Positions 1-8,570 of a stretch of 64,000 bases of DNA are shown here, in pieces. The translations under genes were made by a program, and so were the position numbers. The notes beneath the pieces were generated by a model. That model did not search any database, was not told the DNA's origin, and saw only the letters and a program-made list of their open reading frames with translations. The first letter of the stretch is position 1; the number at the start of each line of letters is the position of its first letter. This DNA comes from DAINPP01 sp963667315 (lineage in GTDB: Bacteria > Thermotogota > Thermotogae > MWEM01): assembly GCA_963667315.1 (NCBI GenBank), contig OY763325.1, forward strand, positions 3,224,001-3,288,000. Reading direction: 5' to 3'.

Positions 1-413
1 TAATCTTCTCTGACTTCAGTTCTGATGAGATGTCTGATCTCGAGTTCTTCGGCATATGCGCCTTTTTCACTCATTGCCCATGTCACTTCTGATCCGACTT
101 CAAGGGCATATGTCTTTGCGAAATTTGCATAGTTGAGTGCCATCATGAGATGACCGCCTGATACTCTTACAAGTGGTGCTCCTCTGTCAACATCTCCATA
201 GGTTGTAACAAATGGGATCTCAACTGAAGTTTCTCCCATTGTAACGAGCAGTATATCTCCAAGTTCAAAACCCGCTGCCTCAACATCTGCATTCAATACG
301 CCTGTGTGTACATTTCCATACTTGTCAACCTCAGTGATTGTGCCTGTGATTGAAGCAAATGTCATCAGGGCTACGACTAAAAAAAGAGTTACTAAAATAC
401 TTCTTTTGAACAT
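1..413 (-). CDS. Secreted protein with SAM-hydrolase C-terminal-like domain (3' end cut off by window edge)
   Basis: The first 137 codons are visible; the gene continues beyond base 1. The start ATG (411-413, complement) opens a signal peptide (MFKRSILVTLFLVVALMTFA) with no lipobox cysteine. Residues ~22-110 resemble the C-terminal beta-barrel domain of the DUF62 / SAM hydroxide adenosyltransferase (chlorinase-fluorinase) family: an ITEVDKYGNVHTGVL opening, a central GDILLV strand, and a later G-G-H-L-x-x-A-x-N-Y-A-N segment like the SSGxLEIAxNxGNA region. Finding this domain directly after a signal peptide, without the SAM-binding N domain in front, is odd. It lies 21 bp downstream of glnS on the same strand and is probably co-transcribed. 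From memory of similar proteins, a secreted tyrosine-phosphatase-like domain may follow the RTEVRED segment, but that part is outside the window. Confidence 0.7.
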   Translation of the reverse strand, partial: MFKRSILVTLFLVVALMTFASITGTITEVDKYGNVHTGVLNADVEAAGFELGDILLVTMGETSVEIPFVTTYGDVDRGAPLVRVSGGHLMMALNYANFAKTYALEVGSEVTWAMSEKGAYAEELEIRHLIRTEVRED

Positions 414-434
414 TCGAATTCCCCCTTATATGGT

Positions 435-2111
435 TTATTTTTTTTGTGCCTTTGCCCAGGAATCCTTCAACGCAACGGATCGGTTGAAAACAGGTTTCTC
501 AGGTGTTGAGTCATCATCGACACAGAAATATCCCTTTCTCATAAACTGGAAACTTTCGCCGTTTTTTGCCTCTGCGAGCATTGGCTCAATGAGACAGTCT
601 TGCAGAACAATCAGTGATTCAGGATTGAGATAATCCTTATACGTCTTTCCCTCTTCCATATCTTTCAGGTTTTTCAGTGTGAAGAGTTTGTCATACACTC
701 TGACTTCTGCTTTCTTTGCGTGTCTGGCCGATACCCAATGCAGTGTTCCCTTGACTCTTCTGCCATCCGGTGTACCGCCCCCTCTGGATTCGGGATCATA
801 AGTACATCGGAGTTCTGTGATGTTGCCTTCTTCATCCTTGATGACTTGCGTACAGGTGACATAATAGGCAAATTTGAGTCTGACCTCTTTGCCAACGGAC
901 ATTCTGAAGAACTTACGGGGTGCATTTTCCATGAAGTCATCTCTTTCAATGTAGAGTTCTCTGCAGAAAGCAACCTGTCTGGAACCATCATCAGGGTTCT
1001 CCGGGTTGTTTTGGGCATCGAAATATTCCACTTTATCTTCCGGGTAGTTTTCTATCACGAGTTTAACAGGATTGAGAACAGCCATTCCCCTTGTGGTGGT
1101 CTTGTTTAATTCATCTCTGAGACAATATTCAAGGAATTCGATATCCACCATACTGTCTGCCTTTGCCACACCAACCTCTTCGGCAAATCTTCTGAGTGCC
1201 GTCGGTGTGAATCCTCTTCTTCGGAGCCCACTGATCGTCGGCATTCTCGGATCATCATAACCTGAAACGATACCCGTTTCTACGATTTCACGCAGGAGTC
1301 TCTTACTCATGACCGTATAGCTGAGATTGAGCCTTGCAAATTCGTACTGATGGGGTACAGATGGAACGGAAACATTCTCGATAAACCAATTATAGAGGGG
1401 TCTGTGATCTTCAAATTCCAATGTGCAGATGGAATGTGTAATCCCTTCTATTGCATCTTCATATCCGTGTGCAAAATCGTACATCGGATAAATTTTCCAC
1501 TTGTTACCCAATCTGTAATGTTCTTTCTTCAGAATTCTATACATGATCGGATCTCGCATATTGAGGTTTGAACTGCTCATATCAATCTTAGCCCTTAAAA
1601 CGGCTTCACCTTCACCAAATTCACCGTTTTTCATCTTTTCAAAGAGTTCTAGATTTTCCTCAACCGGCCTGTCTCTGTATGGGGAATTTGTTCCGGGCTG
1701 TTTAAGCGTTCCCCTTTGCTGTCTGATCTCATCAGCCGTCTGATTGTCCACGTATGCAAGTCCCTTCTCTATAAGTTCAATGGCCCAGCCGTAAAACTGT
1801 TCAAAATAGTCCGAGGCATATCTCAATTCATCCCAGTTTGCACCAAGCCAGCTGATATCCTTCTTCATTGATTCCATGAAAGCTTCTTCTTCTTTTTCGG
1901 GATTCGTGTCATCAAATCTCAGGTTGAACTGACCATTGTATTTCCTTGCAAGTCCGTGATTAAGAAGAATGGACTTCGCGTGCCCGATGTGAAGCTGGGC
2001 ATTCGGCTCCGGTGGAAATCTGGTTATAACTTTCTGGATTCTTCCGGACCCTAAGTCGTCTTCAATAATCTTTTCTATAAAATTCTTTGGTCTTTCAGCT
2101 TCTGTTGCCAT
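435..2111 (-). CDS. glnS: Glutaminyl-tRNA synthetase
   Basis: A 558-residue class I aminoacyl-tRNA synthetase that charges tRNA-Gln with glutamine in the cytoplasm. The HIGH signature is at residues 41-44 (NAQLHIGHAKS) and the KMSKS-type loop at 267-271 (VMSKR). The FPPEPN lead-in and the two-domain anticodon-binding C-terminus (from ~residue 340) match bacterial GlnRS, and length is normal (~550). The ATG start follows GGGAGGT at good spacing. A near-consensus promoter lies ~95 bp upstream and the leader contains a small hairpin. GlnRS is not universal in bacteria: many lineages make Gln-tRNA by GatCAB transamidation, so its presence is phylogenetically informative and possibly a transfer. 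Confidence 0.97.
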   Translation of the reverse strand: MATEAERPKNFIEKIIEDDLGSGRIQKVITRFPPEPNAQLHIGHAKSILLNHGLARKYNGQFNLRFDDTNPEKEEEAFMESMKKDISWLGANWDELRYASDYFEQFYGWAIELIEKGLAYVDNQTADEIRQQRGTLKQPGTNSPYRDRPVEENLELFEKMKNGEFGEGEAVLRAKIDMSSSNLNMRDPIMYRILKKEHYRLGNKWKIYPMYDFAHGYEDAIEGITHSICTLEFEDHRPLYNWFIENVSVPSVPHQYEFARLNLSYTVMSKRLLREIVETGIVSGYDDPRMPTISGLRRRGFTPTALRRFAEEVGVAKADSMVDIEFLEYCLRDELNKTTTRGMAVLNPVKLVIENYPEDKVEYFDAQNNPENPDDGSRQVAFCRELYIERDDFMENAPRKFFRMSVGKEVRLKFAYYVTCTQVIKDEEGNITELRCTYDPESRGGGTPDGRRVKGTLHWVSARHAKKAEVRVYDKLFTLKNLKDMEEGKTYKDYLNPESLIVLQDCLIEPMLAEAKNGESFQFMRKGYFCVDDDSTPEKPVFNRSVALKDSWAKAQKK

Positions 2112-2148
2112 GTTTTACCTCCCGTTTTAAATTTTATTTTATGGGTTA

Positions 2149-2170
2149 ATCAACTTTTATCTCCGTTGAT
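2149..2170 (-). other. Hairpin in the glnS leader
   Basis: In the glnS 5' UTR the arms ATCAAC and GTTGAT (2149-2154 and 2165-2170 on the plus strand) form a 6-bp stem that GGG/CCC flanks (2143-2145, 2171-2173) could extend around a bulge. It lacks the T-box bulge sequence and a following U-run terminator, so no regulatory class can be assigned. Confidence 0.35.
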
Positions 2171-2205
2171 CCCGTGTCGGTTAATTATTTGTCCTTCATT
2201 TCAGT

Positions 2206-2233
2206 ATTATACTTGAATCAACTGATTTATCAA
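2206..2233 (-). promoter_or_regulatory. glnS promoter
   Basis: On the minus strand, TTGATA (2233-2228), a 16-bp spacer and a perfect TATAAT (2211-2206) form a sigma-70-type promoter. Predicted transcription starts near 2199, giving a leader of about 87 nt before glnS. Confidence 0.7.
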
Positions 2234-2374
2234 AGCTTTCAAACCGCTATTTCATTTGCATCTCCTGTATCGGAAATCGAAATATTTCTTCATTAACAGT
2301 ATACACTATTCTTTTCACGGCTCAATCTGTTTTTAAAGGTACTACATGAAACTTTCGCAATTATTCTGATCCCC

Positions 2375-2431
2375 TTGATTTCTTTAAAAAAACAAGATAT
2401 AATAAACTGTAAATATACAGTAAGTATACAG
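2375..2431 (+). promoter_or_regulatory. niaR-niaP promoter with overlapping NiaR-type operator
   Basis: TTGATT (2375-2380), a 17-bp spacer and TATAAT (2398-2403) make an almost perfect promoter. Directly on the expected start site lies CTGTA-AATA-TACAG (2407-2420), an inverted repeat, followed by a second TATACAG half-site (2425-2431) at an 11-bp step from the first (2414-2420). A repressor bound here would block initiation. Given the 3H-domain regulator encoded 13 bp further on, the simplest reading is autoregulation by NiaR in response to niacin. The assignment to NiaR is inference; the repeats are visible. Confidence 0.75.
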
Positions 2432-2443
2432 GAAGGAGAAGTT

Positions 2444-2950
2444 ATGGATAAACATAAAAGACACACCGAATTGATTAAAATGCTTAAAAATTCAAAAGAA
2501 GCCATAAGCGGTGAAGAATTTTCGAAACATTTTGATGTTTCGCGACAGGTGATTGTAAAAGATATTGCTTCTTTGAGACATGAAGGCGAAGAGATTCTGT
2601 CCACTTCAAGAGGATATGTTCTGGACAGAAAACAGGGTTTCAGGAAAGTTGTTGCCGTTAAACACAATTCAGATCAGATTCGTGAAGAAATTGAAATCAT
2701 CCTCAGAAATGGGGGAAAAGTCATAGATGTCATGGTGGAGCATCCGGTTTACGGGGAAATCAGGGGTGATATCTCTATCGCCACCGATGAAGAATTGACA
2801 AAGTTCGTAGCCCTCATCAATTCCAGCAAGGCAAAACCTTTGCTTTCAGTTTCAGATGAAGGGGTGCATCTGCATACCATTGAAGTGCAATCAAGAATTC
2901 AGTATGAACAGATAGAAAAAGAGCTTAAAGAAAAGGGATTCTGGATTTAA
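2444..2950 (+). CDS. niaR: NiaR, niacin-responsive transcriptional repressor (HTH + 3H domain)
   Basis: 168 residues. An N-terminal HTH_11 helix-turn-helix (residues ~5-60, with SGEEFSKHFDVSRQVIVKDI) is followed by the 3H domain (~75-165). The metal-site residues expected from the Thermotoga NiaR structure can be lined up: H74, E82, H142 and H144 (VKHNSDQIREE and GVHLHTIE), plus H100 in EHPVYGEI. The ATG at 2444 is chosen because GGAAGGAGAA sits just in front; an in-frame ATG at 2375 lies inside the promoter and is excluded. NiaR family proteins repress NAD biosynthesis and niacin uptake genes when niacin is present. The neighbouring transporter and operator fit that role. Confidence 0.92.
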   Translation: MDKHKRHTELIKMLKNSKEAISGEEFSKHFDVSRQVIVKDIASLRHEGEEILSTSRGYVLDRKQGFRKVVAVKHNSDQIREEIEIILRNGGKVIDVMVEHPVYGEIRGDISIATDEELTKFVALINSSKAKPLLSVSDEGVHLHTIEVQSRIQYEQIEKELKEKGFWI

Positions 2951-2971
2951 AATTTTATCAGGGGGTAAAAA

Positions 2972-4252
2972 ATGATAATTGACAAAGTAGTTGAAAAATA
3001 CGTTCCACAATCGAGACAGCGATATTTGCTTTTTACAACATCTCTGCAATGGATGCTCGTTGCAGCTGGTGTTATGATCATGTCTCTTACGCTGCCGAAT
3101 ATCCTTGAAACACTTGAAGGAAGTGTCGCAATGAAAAATACGATAGCGAGTTCCGTATTCTTTGGGATGCTCCTGGGAGCATTTACTTCAGGCTATCTTT
3201 CAGACACTTTAGGCAGAAAGATAACGAACATCATTTTTCTTGTGATAGCAGGTCTTTTCTCGGCTTTGAACGGGTCCGCTCAGACGGCCGGGAGTTTCGT
3301 GACCTTCAGATTCCTTGCCGGAATCGGTTACGGGGGATTATTACCGGTTGTCAACGCCTATTTGACGGAATTTACTTCTATCAAAATCAGAGGACGATAT
3401 CTCACCTATCTGGAAGCAAGCTGGGCAATCGGCAGTATTCTGCTTGGCCTTTTTACAGTGTTGACCGTCAATACCTGGGGGTGGCGACCGTCTTATTATG
3501 CACTGGCCGTTTCAACCATTCCGATGCTGATGATAACGATCAGATTACCCAGGAGTCCGAAATTTGCTTTTCTGAAAGGGGGAAAACCGTCCCTTGAGAA
3601 GGCATTGGGGTGTAAGGTTTCAGAAGCGGTGGAGATGCACAAACCGGAAAAAATTCCGCTACTCGCATTATTGAAAGGGAAATTTCTACCCCGAACGCTC
3701 ATGATCTGGTTTGCCTGGTTTTCGGTCTCATTTACCTATTACGGGATCTTCCTGTGGGCACCGAAGTTGTTTGCTTCAAGAGGAATTGCCGCATCAAATG
3801 CCATGTGGTACACCTTCTTCATGCTCCTGATGCAATTACCGGGGTATTTACTCGCTGCATATCTGATTGAAAAAATCGGAAGAAAAAGGACGGGGATCTT
3901 CTTCTTTGCCGGAACGGGACTTGCCGTTTTGTTTCTGCTGGCCGTTAACTCTTCGATTACCTCCGGCCTGTTTGCCGTTGTGCTGTCCGTCTTTTGTATG
4001 GGAGCCTGGGGCTTTGTTTATGCCTATACACCGGAACTTTTCCCGACTGAGATGAGAGCCCTCGGTAACGGATCTTCCGGCGTTATGGCGAGAATCAGCG
4101 GCATCATCGCACCCTATTACGCAACCTTCCTCATCGAAAGCGGTGGAAACACGACTATCGTGATGACGATCACATTGGCTTTGTTTATGCTGGTGGGCGG
4201 TTTCTTAATCTTCAGATTTGGTGTAGAAACGAAGGCACAGGCAATTGAATAA
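2972..4252 (+). CDS. niaP: MFS transporter, probable niacin permease NiaP
   Basis: 426 residues with about 12 hydrophobic segments and MFS signatures: GYLSDTLGRK in the loop 2-3 position and RGRYLTYLEASWAIG near the middle, with the second-half copy YLIEKIGRKR. Sequence style is that of the sugar/aromatic-acid (SP/AAHS-like) branch to which NiaP belongs. It follows niaR by 21 bp with its own GGGGG ribosome site and must share the NiaR-controlled promoter, which is the main reason for assigning niacin (nicotinate/nicotinamide) as substrate. Without that context only 'MFS importer' would be safe. Confidence 0.8.
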   Translation: MIIDKVVEKYVPQSRQRYLLFTTSLQWMLVAAGVMIMSLTLPNILETLEGSVAMKNTIASSVFFGMLLGAFTSGYLSDTLGRKITNIIFLVIAGLFSALNGSAQTAGSFVTFRFLAGIGYGGLLPVVNAYLTEFTSIKIRGRYLTYLEASWAIGSILLGLFTVLTVNTWGWRPSYYALAVSTIPMLMITIRLPRSPKFAFLKGGKPSLEKALGCKVSEAVEMHKPEKIPLLALLKGKFLPRTLMIWFAWFSVSFTYYGIFLWAPKLFASRGIAASNAMWYTFFMLLMQLPGYLLAAYLIEKIGRKRTGIFFFAGTGLAVLFLLAVNSSITSGLFAVVLSVFCMGAWGFVYAYTPELFPTEMRALGNGSSGVMARISGIIAPYYATFLIESGGNTTIVMTITLALFMLVGGFLIFRFGVETKAQAIE

Positions 4253-4334
4253 GGAAATTTTATTTATCACTGTTTTTCTCTGCAGTGACCCCGTGTTTTA
4301 ATGAAATAATTACCGTTTTATACAAAAAATAATG

Positions 4335-4431
4335 TTGACATGTGGTGAACCCAACGGTATATCATGTATACAACTGCTAATAAAACAAACAACAGGAAAG
4401 CGGGAAGTTTGTTCATCTTCCCGCTTTTTTT
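4335..4431 (+). ncRNA. Candidate short RNA: promoter followed ~60 nt later by a strong terminator
   Basis: TTGACA (4335-4340), 17 bp, then TATATC (4358-4363) resembles a promoter. A transcript starting near 4370 would run only ~60 nt before the intrinsic terminator at 4397-4431. No plausible reading frame lies between. It may be a small regulatory RNA, or simply a chance promoter in front of the niaP terminator; only the sequence elements are seen. Confidence 0.35.
4397..4431 (+). terminator. Intrinsic terminator downstream of niaP
   Basis: An 11-bp perfect stem AAAGCGGGAAG / CTTCCCGCTTT (4397-4407, 4417-4427) with a 9-nt loop and T-tract. It lies between convergent niaP and the MerR/methyltransferase gene. 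The AAGCGGGA stem core recurs in terminators at 8541 and 52081. Confidence 0.9.
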
Positions 4432-4437
4432 AGTCTA

Positions 4438-5667
4438 TCATTTTTTTTGTCCAATACAGGTTAAAAATGACAGAGGGGCATCTTCTTTGAAGTAGATTGA
4501 TAATTCCCCCTTTTCATATGTAGTTCCTGACATGGCACAGGTTAAACGCCATTTTTCCGCTATCTTTTCTTTTATATAATCAAAATCTCCGAAATATTTG
4601 ATATGTTTGTAATCATCAAGGACATTCCCCCGCTTATCGGTATAAAAGAGCATTTCGAACCATTTTCCATCCGGTTTGAGGAAATCCGAGAAGATATTGA
4701 CCGGGATTTCCTTTTTGTAAATCGAATAAGTCTGAAGCCCGAAAAAAGAGATCAGAAAATCAAATGAGTCTTTTTTTAGCGGTAAGTTCTCAAAATTACC
4801 GCACATAAATATCGTTTTCGGTCTCTTTTTTTGTGCTGAAAGAAGCGCTTTAAAATTTCGGATATGAGGATAATGAATATCGTTTGCAATATAATAAAAA
4901 TTTTCTTCTTTTAACATCAGCTTCTCGATCAGTTGAAGGCTTCGGATGCCGCCATGTGTCATACTGTCAAAGATAAATTTGTTCGATAGATTTTCTTTAC
5001 AAAGCTTTTCTGCGATCCAGTTGCTTGAAGAGGTTATAATTCCTGTTAGTTCCGGAGGAAATATCTCATGGGTTTTCATTTTTTTCAAATTCTCATCAAG
5101 TTCTTTATCTTTGTAAGCCCCATCTACTACGATAATACCATCGAGAATAATTCCACTATAACCGCAGTGACATCTGAATGCACCGTTTAAAATTTCTCCA
5201 TTTTCGATTTCACCTGATGCGAGATATACCCTTCGCTGACATCTCGGGCAAAATAAATGTTCGATAAAATCACTGGGGATACCTACCTTCTTGCTTTCAA
5301 TCGGGACGTTATCATATTTTTCTTTTATAAGCGCCATATAGTGTTCGATCTCATCTTTTGAACGGTTCAATCCCATAATCTTTTCTTCAATACAATTGAT
5401 TTTTTCATTCATGAAGTTGAACAATTCATCCTCCATGATGATCATATCATTGAAGGAGTTTCTGACAAAAGACAAGAAATAAGTGATTTCATCCAATGAA
5501 AAGTCGAGTTCTTTTAATTTCAGAATAATTTTCATATCTCTTATACAACTATCCCCATAATCATAAAAATTATTAACCTTCACCGGATTTAAGAGAAATT
5601 TTTCAGTATAATGCCTGATGGTATCTTTTGTCGTGTTAAATGTCTTTGCGAATGTGCCAATTTTCAT
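4438..5667 (-). CDS. MerR-type HTH fused to a SAM-dependent methyltransferase-like domain
   Basis: 409 residues. Residues 1-70 are a MerR-type winged helix (KIGTFAKTFNTTKDTIRHYTEKFLL), followed by a coiled-coil dimerisation helix (~75-115). A small zinc-ribbon-like knot has CPRC at ~139-142 and CHCG at ~165. From ~210 to the end is a methyltransferase-like domain; GNFENLPLKKDSFDFLISFFGL is the typical post-motif II/motif IV region, with a degenerate glycine-rich motif I (FDSMTHGGIRS). The Cys knot plus methyltransferase resembles the RlmA-type layout. It probably senses a small molecule or methylates a toxic compound, but the ligand is unknown. Start ATG follows GAGGAAAAAG. Convergent with niaP. 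Confidence 0.75.
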   Translation of the reverse strand: MKIGTFAKTFNTTKDTIRHYTEKFLLNPVKVNNFYDYGDSCIRDMKIILKLKELDFSLDEITYFLSFVRNSFNDMIIMEDELFNFMNEKINCIEEKIMGLNRSKDEIEHYMALIKEKYDNVPIESKKVGIPSDFIEHLFCPRCQRRVYLASGEIENGEILNGAFRCHCGYSGIILDGIIVVDGAYKDKELDENLKKMKTHEIFPPELTGIITSSSNWIAEKLCKENLSNKFIFDSMTHGGIRSLQLIEKLMLKEENFYYIANDIHYPHIRNFKALLSAQKKRPKTIFMCGNFENLPLKKDSFDFLISFFGLQTYSIYKKEIPVNIFSDFLKPDGKWFEMLFYTDKRGNVLDDYKHIKYFGDFDYIKEKIAEKWRLTCAMSGTTYEKGELSIYFKEDAPLSFLTCIGQKK

Positions 5668-5880
5668 CTTTTTCCTCTTTTCTTAACAATTTCACGGTTC
5701 TTACATGTTGATGATTATAAAATAAATTCCTTGTTTTTTTTCTGCTTTCACGAAAATTCTTCTTGAATACTTTTTTATCTTTATGATTCTGATGGTTAGC
5801 GAGTTAATTACAGGAATCGGAATTGAGGGGTCAACCGCCTCCTTTAATCAGATTTTTACACTTTACCGGAACCGGCTGCA

Positions 5881-5910
5881 TTGACATGTCCTCAACCCCT
5901 TGCAATATGA
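5881..5910 (+). promoter_or_regulatory. Possible promoter of the 824-residue binding-protein gene
   Basis: TTGACA at 5881-5886 is followed 17-18 bp later by AATATG/ATATGA preceded by TG (extended -10). The rest of the 294-bp gap contains a TATAAT for the leftward MerR-fusion gene (5714-5719, complement) and no other recognisable element. Confidence 0.45.
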
Positions 5911-5961
5911 TGACTTCATGGGTGCAATTAAAGCATCGTTAAAACAAAGGGAGGAATCTAT

Positions 5962-8436
5962 ATGGAGAAGTTATTTTTTGTATTATTAAGCGTTTGTTTA
6001 CTGTTTTCGCTCGGGTTTTCAGAAGTTATGGGACCTTATGTAGATAAGGTCTACATCAACACAAGAATGAAGGAAGAAATAGGGTTGAAAGATACTGCTG
6101 AAGGAAATACAGATGTGTTCCTTTATGGGGTGAACGGACCGACACTTTACGGAATGCCCGTAGAAGATCTTGATAAACTGGAAATCTATTCAGTACCGTC
6201 AGGTTCATGGTCATTGCCGATTAACAATTATCCCGGGAAGGCGCCTTATCAGGTGGAAAAAGATGGGGAAACACTTTTCAATCCGTTTGCTATCCAGGAA
6301 ATCAGATTTGCGCTGAACATACTCATCAACAGAAAGTATATCGTGGATGAAATTCTCGGTGGTGCCGGGTTCCCCATGTATTGCATGGCAACAACTGGAC
6401 AGCCGGGAACAATGAAGTATAACAAGATTGCCGAAGAATTCGGTTTTACAGCAGAAGGTGATGAAGAAAAAGCCATTGCTGACATAACAGCTGCAATGGA
6501 AAAGGCGGCTGTTCTTCCGGAAAACCAGGGAAGACTCGTAAAAGGAGAGAAATGGTGGGAATTTGACGGTCAACCTGTCGAAATCAGATTCGTTATCAGA
6601 GTTGATGATCCTAACGGAAGATTAAAAGAAGGGAATTATGTTTCAGATCAGATTGAAAAAGCCGGGATCAAGGTTGACAGAGCCTTGTGGGACAGATCCA
6701 AGGCGAACAGTACGATATACTATTCCAACCCTGCCGATTACGAATGGAATATCGGGACAGAAGGCTGGGGAGCCGGTGCAACAAGAAATTACTGGGAACA
6801 TATCGTGGCTCAGATGTACGCACCCTGGTACGGTTATATGCCTGGTGGCGGTATAGAAGGATTCTGGAATCACACGAATCCAGAACTGGATCAATACACA
6901 CAGGATGCATTCTACGGGAAATTCCTCACGATCGAAGAATACTGGGAAGATGCACTGGAAGGACTCAAACTTGGTCTTCAAGATGCGCTCAGGATATACG
7001 TCTGTGCACAGCAGGACTTCTTTACGGCCAACAAGGCAAGATTAGCGGGAAGATTTGCATATGGTCTTGGCGATGGGGTTGGTTCCTGGATGTTTGTCAC
7101 AGCTAAGACACCTGACAAACTTCTCAATGTCACACAGTTCTCCGCGCAAGGGGCACTTTTCATGTCCGCATGGGACCCTATCGGAAGTGATGGTTTCTCA
7201 GATACTTATTCAACAAAGATTTCAAAGACCCTCATTGATGCACCTATGTTTGAAAGTCCTGTATCGGGTGAACAGACAGAAATGAGAGCCAATTATTCAG
7301 ACGTTGTAACAGACGTTGTCAGAAACGGAGATGAACTTGTCGGACAGATTCAGGTTCCTGCGGATGCGGTCAAGTACGATCCTGTTACGGATGCTTGGAA
7401 GGCTGTTGGAGAGGGTGTTACTGCATACAGTAAGGCAACATTTGATTTCGTGTTCACGACCTGGCATGATGGCACACCGATGACTTTGAACGATCTGCTT
7501 TATTTTGAAGCGTTCAGATCTGAATGGTCAACAAAGAATGATGACAGCGACAGAGAATACGAAGCTGCATATGCATCCGTTGTTGCAGAGGGGCAGGAAA
7601 TCGTTAAAGGCTGGGTTATCGATTTTGAAAACGAGACCATCACAACGTATTTCGACTACAACTTCCCGCCCAGTGTTGCAAGAGTAGCCGGAACAGGTTG
7701 TCCAAACTTCACGGTATCCGGCAAAAGCGGTACGGTGTGTGGTGTCAACTGGACCATAGATGAAGCAATCGCTCAGATGATCCTCAACGGAAGTGAATCC
7801 GGTACACAGTATGCCATCTCATCCGATTCGGATAATGAGATAGATATTCTTGTGCCATTGCACGTTGCAGATATCAAAGCTAAGTTGCAGGAGCTCAAGG
7901 CAACTGGACACATCCCTGTCGCGTTAAAAGACTTCATGTCAGCAGATAAAGCGGATGCAGCTTATGCAAATGCCATCGCGTTCATCGAAAAAATGGGACA
8001 TGCCTACATTGGAAACGGTCCATTCGTCCTTACGACATACGATCCTGAAACAAATTTTCTTGAACTCACAGCCAACAGAGAATGGGCCTGGAGTGCCGAT
8101 GACTGGATGAACAGTTATGCCGTACCCAGAATCATTATCAACGACTTCAAGGTTCCGACACTTGTACCAGCAGGAAAAGATATCAAAGTCGAAATTGACC
8201 TTTCAAAGGTTGTTTATCCGGACGTGATACCTGAAGTGGCAGATGAAGGAACCGTTGAAGTATTCCTTGGAAACCTGGAAGGTGTTAAGGGGAGCGTTGC
8301 AGACACAGGCGTATTCGAGATCGTCGTTCCCGGATCAATGACGGAAGAACTCAAGGGAACACAGGAAATTATCGTAAAGGCAAAACTTGAAGGTGCAGTA
8401 CCCGTAGAAAAGAGTAAAAATATCATCATATGGTAA
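5962..8436 (+). CDS. Extracellular solute-binding protein, family 5 (peptide/oligosaccharide type), orphan
   Basis: 824 residues, starting with a signal peptide (MEKLFFVLLSVCLLFSLGFS) without a lipobox cysteine. The body matches SBP_bac_5 proteins of ABC importers: an IQEIRFALNILINRKYIVDE segment (~residue 110) and WHDGTPMTLNDLLYFEAF (~505). Members are usually 500-650 residues; this one is longer and ends with a ~70-residue beta-rich extension (from ~750, PTLVPAGKDIKVEIDLSKV onward) that looks Ig-like. No permease or ATPase gene is adjacent, so the partner transporter must be elsewhere or already supplied by another system. The next gene, a GH1 glycosidase on the other strand, hints at an oligosaccharide ligand, but this is weak. 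Ribosome site AAAGGGAGG. Confidence 0.85.
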   Translation: MEKLFFVLLSVCLLFSLGFSEVMGPYVDKVYINTRMKEEIGLKDTAEGNTDVFLYGVNGPTLYGMPVEDLDKLEIYSVPSGSWSLPINNYPGKAPYQVEKDGETLFNPFAIQEIRFALNILINRKYIVDEILGGAGFPMYCMATTGQPGTMKYNKIAEEFGFTAEGDEEKAIADITAAMEKAAVLPENQGRLVKGEKWWEFDGQPVEIRFVIRVDDPNGRLKEGNYVSDQIEKAGIKVDRALWDRSKANSTIYYSNPADYEWNIGTEGWGAGATRNYWEHIVAQMYAPWYGYMPGGGIEGFWNHTNPELDQYTQDAFYGKFLTIEEYWEDALEGLKLGLQDALRIYVCAQQDFFTANKARLAGRFAYGLGDGVGSWMFVTAKTPDKLLNVTQFSAQGALFMSAWDPIGSDGFSDTYSTKISKTLIDAPMFESPVSGEQTEMRANYSDVVTDVVRNGDELVGQIQVPADAVKYDPVTDAWKAVGEGVTAYSKATFDFVFTTWHDGTPMTLNDLLYFEAFRSEWSTKNDDSDREYEAAYASVVAEGQEIVKGWVIDFENETITTYFDYNFPPSVARVAGTGCPNFTVSGKSGTVCGVNWTIDEAIAQMILNGSESGTQYAISSDSDNEIDILVPLHVADIKAKLQELKATGHIPVALKDFMSADKADAAYANAIAFIEKMGHAYIGNGPFVLTTYDPETNFLELTANREWAWSADDWMNSYAVPRIIINDFKVPTLVPAGKDIKVEIDLSKVVYPDVIPEVADEGTVEVFLGNLEGVKGSVADTGVFEIVVPGSMTEELKGTQEIIVKAKLEGAVPVEKSKNIIIW

Positions 8437-8540
8437 GAAAAATTTTTGTCTCTAATAGGATATGGCTTATATAGGGCACAAAGATCATTGGGATCAGAAT
8501 GAAGCTGCCGATTTAAGTTATTGAGTGTAAAATTAAGAAA

Positions 8541-8570
8541 AGAAAAGCGGGAATTTCATCCCGCTTTTCT
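8541..8570. terminator. Bidirectional terminator between convergent genes
   Basis: Perfect 12-bp stem AGAAAAGCGGGA / TCCCGCTTTTCT (8541-8552, 8559-8570) with a 6-nt loop and T-rich flanks on both strands. It serves the binding-protein gene (+) and the GH1 gene (-), whose stop codon overlaps the stem end. Confidence 0.88.

Noticed and set aside
2112..2200. T-box or other riboswitch in the glnS leader
   Set aside because: Only a small 6-bp hairpin is present; no T-box bulge sequence, specifier loop or terminator was found.
6687..7106. 139-codon frame inside the family 5 binding-protein gene
   Set aside because: Arg/Cys/Trp-rich product in another frame of a conserved coding region; no ribosome site.
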